From NCBI RefSeq assembly GCF_910592395.1, contig NC_088310.1, positions 1,001,501 to 1,061,500 of the forward strand: a stretch of DNA of 60,000 nucleotides. The letters run 5' to 3'. This DNA comes from Lineus longissimus (lineage: Eukaryota > Nemertea > Pilidiophora > Heteronemertea > Lineidae). Below the pieces are notes generated by a model. The model did not search any database. It had not been told where the DNA came from and saw nothing but the letters and a program-made list of their open reading frames with translations. This document shows, in pieces, positions 12,471 to 22,871 of this stretch. Position numbers and translations under genes: made by a program. Within the stretch, counting starts at the first letter, position 1. Every line of letters begins with the position of its first letter.

Positions 12471-13400
12471 TCATTTTCCTTCCTTGGATGTCATATGTCT
12501 CATTAACTGGCTGGTGAATTTTTCTAACTTCTTGACATCTTGAGCATGTTCAGTGGTGTATTGTAGGCACTGAAAAACAAAAATAAAATAGAGCCAAAGA
12601 TTTACAACAGTGAAATATCAAAGCCTTGGGGAATGTACATGAAGGCGTTTCTTTTCATTCTATTCGTCTTAGCGAACAAGCAATCTGACAGGTCAGTGTT
12701 GCAATTAAAAGTGGACTTTTCTGGAGCCCAGAAGTCATGAACTTCACTTACAACTGAATCATCCGTCATTTTCACAAATAATTTTCCATCAGTGTGCCTA
12801 TACTTGGTCACAAAACGACACTGAAATGGAAAGAATAAAAATTATCAGCCAAAAAAGTTATTCAAACATACTATGGCGAGTGATGTTACAATGGATGCAA
12901 GACTAATACCAATGGCTTTGCATTGGACTTGGAGACTCGCCTCGCACCAAGTTAAAGTTCACAGGACATCAGTGATATTCCCGTGGCCATGGACCATGGC
13001 CATCGCTCGACTCCCGAGATGCAAGGTATCAACTCCACAGGCACAGCAGAGTGGATCAGTCCAGTCTTCCTGGAATGGCAAAGCAGCTTTATTCTCCAAA
13101 AGCCAGAACCAGAAGCAGGATAACTGACTGTGCTGCGCTTGTGGCGGTGTCGACTATCGTCCACTGTCTGCGCCAAATGTCCGTGTCATTGTTATGACTG
13201 TGACGTGGACAGACACTGTGAAGTGTGATGGTGATCAGGTGGAAATGCCAAAATTCATTCACTTAATAAAAACTCGATGTATTTCTGCTCGTGTCTCACT
13301 GTCTGGGAAATAAAAAAGCTGTCCTGACCTTCATTGGGTCTTCTAGATACAATCTCTCGGCAGCTTTTGCGAATTCCTCAAAAGTGGACAAATAAGGCAT
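12471..13400 (-). CDS. SRP9: Signal recognition particle 9 kDa protein
   Basis: SRP9 pairs with SRP14 on the Alu domain of SRP RNA and is needed for elongation arrest of secretory proteins in the cytosol. Three minus-strand exons: 13400-13329 (24 codons, starts [18 protein letters not shown] and ends in DPMK), 12820-12752 (23 codons, [16 protein letters not shown]) and 12569-12471 (32 codons plus TGA, contains [11 protein letters not shown] and QLMRHM). All junctions are phase 0 with AG acceptors; donors are GTCAGG (weak) and GTAAGT. The total is 79 residues, slightly shorter than the roughly 86 of vertebrate SRP9, with the family's helix-strand-strand-strand-helix order. The gene is convergent with XPO5. 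Intron 1 (12821-13328) contains an exact 9-bp dyad, TGGCCATGG and CCATGGCCA, at 12984-13002. Confidence 0.95.
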
Positions 13401-14012
13401 TTTTGCAGTTTTTATTGGGAAACATATGGAAATGTGCACACAAAAGTAATTTGTGTACATTTACATGTGAAACCTCCAACAGCAAGGACATGAAGGAAGT
13501 GAATGACCTAGGGCTGGTAGCCAGTCGTTTCGCTCCCTGAACTTTTCGCCCCAGTTTCGCTCCAAATCGAAGTCGTTTCGATCGGGGCGGAAGTTTCAGT
13601 TTGTTCTTTGGGGGTTTTCTACCTTTCGGTGTCAGTTCATCATATAACTTTTGCACTGTCTAGAGGTACTGGACCCGTATCCCTATGTCAGAATGCTAGA
13701 TATTCTCTCACATGCAGTATATTTACACGACCCCATAGTCAAATTCTGACACTGATGTCTCATGAAAATGCTGATAAAACAATTTAGAATCATCGGAACT
13801 TTTAATAATACAGCATATGATGTCACAACCAGACCTGGCGAGATAACAAATGCTGTTACACCCAGAGCCAAGGACAGCACGAGCAGATCCACAACTGATA
13901 ATCCATCTCAAAGCAGACCAATGAACGAGATAGCCAAGATCACTTCCGTTTATATTTTGAAAAATGAACCTAGACCTATAATGTGACCAGGCCAATAGGA
14001 AGGATCAGGTCT

Positions 14013-15420
14013 AACATGATGAGAGAGATGAGGCAGTCACAGCCAGGCCGAATCAGTCCTGGCTGCTCCACCGTGTTGACAACATGGTGAGAGAGTTGAG
14101 ACGGTCACAGCCAGGCCATATCAGTCTTGGCTGCTCCACCGTGTTGACAACATGGTGAGAGAGATGAGACGGTCACAGCCAGGCCACATCAGTCCTGGCT
14201 GCTCCACCGTGTTGACAACATGGTGAGAGAGATGAGACAGTCGCAGCCAGGCCACATCAGTCCTGGCTGCTCTTCCAAATTGTCAACATGGTGAGAGAGT
14301 TGAGACAGTCACAGCCAGGCCAACACAGTCCTGGCTGCTCCACCGTGTTGACAACATGGTGAAAGAGATGAGACGGTCACAGCCAGGCCATATCAGTCTT
14401 TGCTGCTCTTCCAAATTGTCAACATGGTGAGAGAGATGAGACAGTCACAGCCAGGCCACATCAGTCCTGGCTTTTCCACCGTCTTGACAACATGGTGAGA
14501 GAGATGAGACGGTCACAGCCAGGCCATATCAGTCTTTGCTGCTCTTCCAAATTGTCAACATGATGAGAGAGATGAGGCAGTCACAGCCAGGCCTAATCAG
14601 TCCTGGCTGCTCCACCGTGTTGACAACATGGTGAGAGACTTGAGACTGTCACAGCCAAGCCATATCAGTCTTTGCTGCTCTTCCAAATTGTCAACATGAT
14701 GAGAGAGATGAGGCAGTCACAGCCAGGCCAAATCAGTCCTGGCTGCTCCTCCGTGTTGACAAGGCGAGAGAGGTGAAACGGCCACAGCCAGGCCACATCG
14801 ACAGTCCTGGCTGCTCCACCGTGTGGACAACATGGTGAGAGAGTTGAGACAGTCACAGCCAGGCCAACTCAGTCCTGGCTGCTCCACCGTGTGGACAACA
14901 TGGTGAGAGAGTTGAGACAGTCACAGCCAGGCCAACTCAGTCCTGGCTGCTCCACCGTGTGGACAACATGGTGAGAGAGTTGGGACAGTCACAGCCAGGC
15001 CACTACAGTCTTGGCTGCTCCACCGTGTGGACAACATGGTGAGAGAGTTGAGACAGTCACAGCCAGGCCATATCAGTCTTGGCTGCTCTTCTAAATTGTC
15101 GGCAACATGGTGAGAGTGATGAGACAGTCACAGCCAGGCCGAATCAGTCCTGGCTGCTCCATCGTGTTGACAATATGGTGAAAGAGATGAGACAGTCACA
15201 CCCAGTCTGGTTAGCTGCTTTGCTAAGTTGTCAACATGGTGAGCGAGATGAGACAGTCACAGGCCGAATCAGTCCTGGCTGCTCGACCGTGTTGACAAGG
15301 CGAGAGAGGTGAGACGGCCACAGCCAGGCCAAATCAGTCTTTGCTGCTCTGCCAAATTGTCAACATGGTGAGAGACATGAGACAGTCACAGCCAGGCCGA
15401 ATCAGTCCTGGCTGCTCCAC
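14013..15420 (+). repeat. ~68-bp satellite array, about 21 copies
   Basis: Units of about 62-70 bp follow the plan GAGACAGTCACAGCCAGG, spacer, CCTGGCTGCTCCACC, GTGTTGACAACATGGTGAGAG. Two subtypes occur: one with CTCCACCGTGTTGACAAC and one with CTCTTCCAAATTGTCAAC. Each unit contains two dyads: CAGCCAGG/CCTGGCTG around about 10 bases, and ACCGTGTTG/CAACATGGT. A second array of the same family, reversed, is at 58.8-59.8 kb. No coding content is evident. Confidence 0.93.
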
Positions 15421-15429
15421 AGACTTTCA

Positions 15430-15720
15430 AAGATACGTAGGCATCTGGACGGGGCCACGTGTGCCAGAGTTTTGAATGCACTGGTCACGTCCCGACTTGA
15501 CTTCCAGCTTCTCTTCATTGGGTTGCTGCTTTTAGGGTTGTGCGACTCTCTACAACTGTGCTAGGAAATTCATCCAGGCCTATCTCTGGTCCCCGAAGTT
15601 GCTGTTAGGCTGCATGTCTCGACACCAAAATAATTCCCAGATCTCACTCATGGTATGACTCTAAGAGAAGATAGACTTGCCCAGGAAAGCACATCTACTT
15701 TGCCACTTGTACTTTCCCGG
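15430..15720 (+). mobile_element. Degraded non-LTR retrotransposon (LINE) remnant
   Basis: Frame translation from 15430 gives IRRHLDGATCARVLNALVTS followed by RLDFQLLFIGL, which matches the conserved stretch ending in 'ALVTSRLDYCNSLLYGL' downstream of the reverse transcriptase domain in CR1/L2/Jockey-type elements. Stops follow within about 40 residues and no long ORF remains. The fragment abuts the end of the satellite array. The family assignment within non-LTR elements is a guess. Confidence 0.6.
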
Positions 15721-15794
15721 GGTACTTTCTCAATCCCATGAAAAATCCAAGGGAGCGAAACGACTGGGGCGAAAAGGTCAGGAGGCGAAACAAC

Positions 15795-16489
15795 CATTAT
15801 GAGAAAAAGATTGAAGATAGTTTTGATAGATGTTGTAAGTTATATTATCACGTCATATTTTTTTAAAATTATTCATGTCAGAAAGTGGTATTTAATATGC
15901 GTAATTAAGAAGATAAAATAGCTTCAATGGGTTAATGAGACAACTTTCCCACAATGCATTTGCCTTGTCAAAATGGCGTCAAATCAGTGACAGTGAGCCA
16001 AAAAAGGAATTAGTCATTCGACATTTTCGTCTATTCAGAGACAATATTTAGCTTTCGATTGGCGGGTGATTAAAGCCATAGTCCCGTTTACACCCAGTTA
16101 CAATTTGACGTGACGTACACGCTTGCTTAACTTTTATCTGGCACCGAATTGACAGAATTAACATGAGGCAAGTTATTTTGTCTTGCTTTTTGAGATGTGG
16201 CTGTGCTATGTACAGTGATGACTGATGTACAGGTTTTGTATTATTGTATTATTATTCTCTCATCACTGCAATGTCATGATGTTGTATTAGATCTGCTAGA
16301 TCTCCTTTATCTAATAACACTTCACTAAAGGAAGACACTTGATAAGACTTGGCGATACTGTTTACAAATTCAATGACGTTATTTGATTTTGAATTGATTA
16401 TTGATATTTCTTTTTTCAGAATGGGAAACGTTTTTGTTGTTTTCTTCTGGCCATGCATATATCTAGGTTTAAATTTACATTGACCCTTT
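15795..16489. other. No feature seen
   Basis: AT-rich DNA between the inverted-repeat block and the next foldback. No exon, RNA gene or repeat was recognised. Confidence 0.5.
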
Positions 16490-16716
16490 GGCTTTGCCAG
16501 ATACGGAAGTACCACCCAGAGTCTGGCAAACCATGGAGGTAATACCTCCATGGGCAAACAAACCATCTTTACCAAATGCCATAGATATTCATGGTAAAAG
16601 ATTGCTTGAAACTGAGAGGCATTATCTGGCGTCTTTAACCTTGAAAACCTATTGTAAAGATGGTTTGTTAGCCCGACCCATGGTCAAGGTGGTACTGGCG
16701 TATCTGGCAAAAGGCC
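16490..16716. mobile_element. Foldback (MITE-like) element of about 225 bp
   Basis: The left end, GGCTTTGCCAGATACGGAAG then TACCACC (16490-16516), is mirrored by GGTGGTACTGGCGTATCTGG then CAAAAGGCC ending at 16716. A second paired segment inside (AACAAACCATCTTTAC near 16558 and GTAAAGATGGTTTGTT near 16655) lets the whole element fold on itself. It encodes no protein. A target-site duplication was not clear. Confidence 0.65.
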
Positions 16717-19700
16717 CAGGCCTATTGTTATAGCCATGGCCCTTGCCCGTGAGATGGCATCATGACCCTCATTTTTTATACAGCAGCCGTATTAGCAGTG
16801 ACTGATGCGTAAGTTAGCTAGATGCTGGAGATACATGGTCATTGGACTTGGAGCAAATTGTCTGACGATCTCAAAATTTACCAAACATATGATAGTATGG
16901 TCAATCTCTCTCTTGCTCTCGACTCCACCCCTCCATCATGTCCTTGCCCTTTTCTAAAAGAGATACATCACAAAAAAAACAAAAAGAAAGGCATGGCATA
17001 CCAATACCATTACAGTCGTGACAGTAGGGTATCAGGCATTTGATAAATCCCTGCAGATGGCACAGCAAGGCATACCTCTTCTCGGCCAGTGCAAACATTG
17101 TGAGGACATTGCCAACTGCTGATGACGTCCATTGTACCAGCAACCAGGCTTTGTGCTTTATCAGTGTTCAAAGGTCTGATGTTCATGTTGGACACAATGT
17201 TATAACTTGTACCCTGCATCCTGTTTAATCATGGCTGCTAATGAGGCTGTGTAATCATACTGAATACTGCATGCCAAGTACAATAGCACACAATCACTCA
17301 TGAACACACATCCGATTGAACTAGGCAGGCATGTTCTTCATGAAATGAATGAGCAATTACTTCTCTGATGCCTTGTTGTCGTCTTGTATGTACATGTATG
17401 TCAGATGCCTCTTTCTTTTGTTCCAGAAATTTCAAATGAATAATTAGGTTTTATTTGAGATTTGTGTAGCTAATGACATATTGAAGTCATCTCTTGAATT
17501 GGGAAATTATTTATCAGCATTCTTGGTATGGTGGCATTATCTTGAAATGAAGTGATCCAATTCTCAAGTTCTATTCTGTCATTGAACATAGTATTGATAC
17601 CTTTCTTGATCAAAATCATCTGTGGGAATTGAATCGAATTGAAGTTATCAACTCTAATGTTTGTGTTTGCTTCTCAAATTGCATAAATTGCATACATGAT
17701 CTGATATGATATAACAGTTGCAATGTTGTAACCCAGTTTTTACTGATACAGTAACTGCTTTCTATAATTCATAATCAATATCATCAGTATACTGTTGGTG
17801 TTATCAAAACTGTACAGCATTTTATGGATTTTGGAAATGCGGCACACATAATCTCTCCATTAGGAATATTCTCTGGCTGATCAATCCTTGAAGAAATGAA
17901 TTTGAAAGTTGACAGAAAGTTGGAAATGATTCAGTATCCTCTGGCCTTCCTGAAAAGTTAGGTTTTCCTTCCTTGTTGGTTTTATAATGAATTTTATGGG
18001 ATTGGGTGTCCTCAATTCATCCTGGTAATTCATCTCTGGGCTACAACTTACTTCATGTATACCTACTGTTATCCCAGCTTTCTTTCTACAGATCTGTTTA
18101 CCATGCTAGGCATGTCTATGCCAGGCATTATGACACCATCATCATCATCACCATCATTAGCGTCAGACTTCAACCTTTGCCTTGCTGGGAACACCAGATG
18201 ACAACACAGTATCATCCATGTCATTGCAGTTGATGTTATGTTTTATGACTCGATGTTGGCCATGATGACATTGACCACCCTTATGTTCATAAGTCCTGCA
18301 GGTCAGGGCCTTGCAGAGTGGTTTTACTGACAGTGACTCTGAATGACAATATATCCTTTCCGAACAGTGGCTGCAGTACATGTTTGCGTGTACATCTATC
18401 TTTTAGTCAATACTTGTCATCGCCAGTTGTTGGTCTTATCAATAGCATTGATGGACTCGAAGCAGATGTTCTACCTTCACCGAGCCATCCAGCAGTGCTG
18501 CCATCTAGAGGGGTAAGGAAAATGACCGCAGTCTTGTCACTGTCGGGGGTTTGGGTGACAGCTTTCACAAACCATAGACAGGTAGCATGTTGGAGGTTCC
18601 TTCAAATCCTTTCACTGATGGCAAAAGGCTCTGTCCAATTTAAGTGGACAGTTGCTCTTTAGCAGAAGATCGAGTGACTGAGCAGATAAACCCAACCAGT
18701 GCCTCAGGTAGGGAATGCTTGCTGTACATCAAGAAGAGAGATGATGGTATGGTGGGTTTCAGACACTGGCACCTTATGGTGTTGATGGACATTGCCAACT
18801 TTTGTCATGGTCACCAACTGTCATGTTAGAGATGGGTCCTCAGCCATGTCAGCAGTCCCTATCCAATGTAGCATGGACCATGTGGGCCAGGGATAGGAGT
18901 GTGCAAAGTGACTTCTGTGGGATTGCCACCTAAAATGGAATTGCATGTATTTTCAGTGTTGACACAGCCTGATCAAACAAACTCTGAATATACTTCTGAT
19001 GTAATTTTGGTAATTACCCGTGTTGGTCTCATTCATAATTCCTCTACTACACTGCATGCATTGTTGTATACATAAAGGGTGCAGTAGACAGTACATGCAG
19101 TACTTATTGTACATGTCCTTTCTTGTATGAAATCAGCAGGTTGTAATGTCAATGGATTTCAACATTAGGTTATTGTCTCCAATTGTCTTCTAAAAGCTTA
19201 ACTTAATGTTGGTGTAACTTCTCCTTCGTTCAAGCAGAGATAAAATCTGCCATAAACCTACAATTGGCATGAAAAACTTGGGGCTCTTAGGACAGAACTT
19301 TTGGATGGAATTGAAATGAGTCGGATGTGTTCTAGACAAAATGTGGAAGGAAGTGTCTGGAGATTTGACTGTCCTACATTAGTCTTACATCATTTCTCTC
19401 GTCTATTATGAGAAGAGATCAAAGATGATCCCATCCTGACTTAATCTGTCACATGTTAATCCTGCTGTGGTATTTACACCTGATGATATAGTGAAAGCCT
19501 TGCACAATGACAAGAACACTAATATCCATAGCTTGACATTTGCCACGTTTGCCAAGCTCGCTGGCTTTTAGATGTCTATGAGATCAAATGGTTTGTCATG
19601 TCTATGTTAAAAGATGCAATGTACCATTGATGGCCTCAGAACCTGTTGCCATGGAGCAGCCTCTCTTTAAAAAGATCGCCAATAATTATTTGTCTTATGA

Positions 19701-22700
19701 ACCTGATATCACGTTATTTACAGATTGCTCCTAGGATGGTAAAAGATACTGCACATATATATGAAAAGTTGATGGACCTTTCGTAGTGTGTAGGTCTCTT
19801 CCTTCTTAGATGATGGTGCAAAAGGAATTTTGACAACCTGAACAGTGTTACACCCTGTATCTTTGCTTGGTGTATATTATCTGCATACATGTATGTAAAC
19901 ATGTACACATTGACTGCTCTTGAGGAAGGTGTATGTACATGATGTATGCACCTGCTGGTGGGATGGTTCTTCCTTCACGTGTTTAACCCCTTCATCATGG
20001 TGGGTACTTGGTTATCTTTCCCGCTAATGTCAAAGACTGACACCAAAGTCCTGATGTAATGATATGTTGACAGTTAGCCGAGACCCATACTATTGCTAAA
20101 GTTACATGTATTTTTAGTAGTTCTCTGTCTTTTTCAAAGTACCCAAGGTATGCAAGCGGATCTTAGTTAACGATTTTTTGATTGAGAGGAAATAGTTGTT
20201 CTGCTCTGAATTGACATTCCTCTCTGTCTGGACCACTACGTGGAGTCTGTGCAGGCAAATGTGAGGTGAACATCTTTCTTCGACATCTGCAGAGACCAAG
20301 TTGTGGTTTTGCTGACTGTTGATATAACCTTTTCTGGATGTTTGTTGTATGAGATGCCGCCTGACTTCGTCAAGTCTCTTGTGTACTTAATGTTTGTCAA
20401 ATACATAGTACATTCTCTTCGAGTTTGTTCCATTATCGTTATCGCTGATTGTGGCTCTGACCTTGTACTCGCCCTGAAATCTGTTGTTGTTTTAATACTA
20501 TATATTACATCAGTTGTTTGCTCCTGCAGCACAGTTCTCTTCATGGTATTGATATGTGATGAGGGCTGCTTAAAACCTGCTTTAAGAAGGGAGCCATCTC
20601 AGCAGTATCGGGTATAACTAAATCTTGACTTCCTATTAGTATTGCATTCACCTTCATGAGATGGCCCCTGATCAGTTTACTGACATTACTTGCAGAGGTA
20701 ATCCATCTATTTTTAATGAAATGTAAGACGTCAGTGTGATCAGCAATGTATGACTGGGGCTTCCATACCGTTGGATAACAGGTCAGATGCATAGGCTTGT
20801 GGGAGAAGTACAATTGGAAGGAGCATGACCAGATCAATACACAGTTGCTGCCAATCTGAATCAACAGCATAGTGGAGTTAGGTTCGCCTCCCGATACCAA
20901 TCTATATGTCTAGGCACAGCAGCAGAAGATTGAACAGTTTAAACTTTATAAAACTGCCCCTTGGAATCTTGGAGGATACATTGTCGAAATGTTTTCAAGT
21001 GACAGAAAATGGCTATTCTCCGAGTCAATTTGGATCTATCGTATTGTATGCATATCCTGTCTGCCATATGTCTCTCCAAGACTTCCTGGTTAGCTTTCAA
21101 TAAGTAGGTCAATACCTGTGCTGAGCAGGAACACACCTTCTTTTAACAGGCCAATTTTGGAGAAATAAAAAATGATCAAATCTGTTGAACACATGATTTG
21201 ACATAAAATGATTAATGTGCAGAGCTAGCAGTGTATTACTGGTAGAGCCACTGATTACATACTGAATCACCTATTCAAACTTGATAAATGATGTGAATGT
21301 CTTTTACAATTGTCATGACTAAGTAATATTCAATCATTCATCATTCATGGCGATCCATTTTATGTCATTACAAAAACCCACAAACATTATAACAATGTGA
21401 AGTACATTGATTGCTCATGATAGATTTTAGTCATTGATCTGTTGTGTGAGCTGCAGAAATCTTGATCCTGATTGAAAATGTAAAGGTTATCTCACCTAAA
21501 GTAGATTTATATCCTTCTTCATTTGATACCCACTAGGATATGAAGACAGGATGTGAATGAGTTGTATTCAATATGAAGTTCTTTGATTGATCAAGTAGCA
21601 TTCATATTCTGTTGAGTTACCATTAAATCATAGGTTTTTGGTGGGCTGTTGGACTACAGAATTGTCAATTCTACATTATGTTATTATTTTCCCAATATCA
21701 AAGCACTTTTCATTTCGAACAACCTTTCAATGCATTTGGAAGTGGGCGTTCATATTAGGGTGTGAGGAACAGTACTGATATATTGGCTGTTAGTTGCGTA
21801 GGAGGGTCTAGACTGCCGAATCTTTGAAACTGGTCATAGCTCAAGCTAGAAAAAGAAAATCTAGTTATACAGATGTTTTTGTGCTAATGCTCGTATTTGT
21901 TTGAAGTAGGCTTTCATATTGATATCAGTTGAGGGTGTGGGTGGAAGAGAGGGATTTCTTCAAGAGGTATTCCTCCCCCAGGTCTTTCACAGCCAATCAA
22001 GGTGATGGATGTTTATCTAAGGTCAGGTTATGTAGGGGAATACCAGTACTCTTCTTGTATGATTCCATTGGATCTGTTGATATACAGTGGGTTAACTTCC
22101 CAGTCAGATGTGTTCCCTACCTGAGATGCTTCCTGCATGAGCTGGCATTTCATCTAATCCGACAGGAAACTTTGGAGCTTCAACTCTTCACCAGTTTCCA
22201 ATCAGTTTCGCTGAGGATTTGTTTGAGTTGGATTCTCTTCTGTTGATTTTCTATTTTCATGCGGTTTTCACTCGTGTAGGCTCTCTTTAACTTTGGTCGA
22301 GTACAACTTGAGGCAGCTGCAGTATTTCATTCTTTTTCTGAAGAATTCCACCGATTTTGATTGAACTGCTGAGGTGAATTTGGAATCTGTCTCGAATTTA
22401 AATCACTCAGTCAAATTCCTCTGGGAGAAGTTTCATTTGTGTACTTTGTGTCCTAAACGATTTGATTTGTGATCACAGCTCTGATATCAAATCCGTCAAG
22501 AAGATTACATCCGATTTATTGGATTTACTCATCAAGCTGTTCCCAGTGCACTGGATCTACACACGTTGTACAGTCACCCTGTACATTGCCTTCATGATTA
22601 TACAGCGTTATCTTGACTGATTGGTTCAGCATTACTCATGCAGTCATCCCCAGAGGAAACAAACTCAGCCCACGCCAGAACGTTTTCTGAACACACTCAA

Positions 22701-22782
22701 CACATTGTGTGATTCGTGCTCTGCAGCCAACGCAGACATAGGTTTAGACTGGGTCGTTCTTTGTCAGTTGGATACAGTTGAG
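16717..22782. other. Unannotated DNA, probably intergenic
   Basis: About 6 kb without a supportable gene. ORFs up to about 119 codons occur, but none resembles a known protein or ends in a convincing splice site in a consistent frame. No tRNA-like B box was noticed. Confidence 0.5.
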
Positions 22783-22823
22783 ATGCCAGAAGCCATGGAC
22801 GGATCAAAAGATGAAATTCCCAG
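22783..22823 (+). CDS. Possible far-upstream first coding exon of ena (1c)
   Basis: The frame is open from about 22621. An ATG at 22783 and a second in a strong initiation context (GCCATGG, ATG at 22795) precede the donor AG|GTAATG at 22823. The coding part ends in phase 2, which is what ena exon 2 at 43138 requires, and would give MPEAMDGSKDEIP before the EVH1 domain. It lies 20 kb upstream of exon 2, and a short ORF plus donor in the right phase can occur by chance. No transcript evidence is available here. Confidence 0.3.
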
Positions 22824-22857
22824 GTAATGTATTGTTCTTTCATCAAGATGAGCTGGT

Positions 22858-22871
22858 GGGGGGGGGGGGGG
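22858..22871 (+). repeat. Run of 14 G
   Basis: A homopolymer G tract lies 34 bases past the candidate exon 1c donor. It is a possible quadruplex or slippage site; its length may also be unreliable in assembly. Confidence 0.9.

Larger units (their letters stand above)
13524..15794. mobile_element. Inverted-repeat-bounded block carrying satellite and LINE debris
   Basis: The left arm at 13524-13554 and right arm at 15764-15794 are reverse complements at about 27 of 31 positions. Both contain TTTTCGCCCCAG read inward from the left end. With a 3-base gap, similarity extends about a dozen bases further in (TTTCGCTCC). Between them lie ~450 bases of unassigned DNA, the ~68-bp satellite array and a non-LTR retrotransposon remnant. 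No transposase ORF is present and no target-site duplication was established. It could be a non-autonomous element enlarged by satellite growth, or two separate insertions of one short repeat in opposite orientation. Confidence 0.5.

Noticed and set aside
20541-20900. 119-codon minus-strand ORF
   Set aside because: No recognisable domain, no supporting splice structure, and a length expected by chance.
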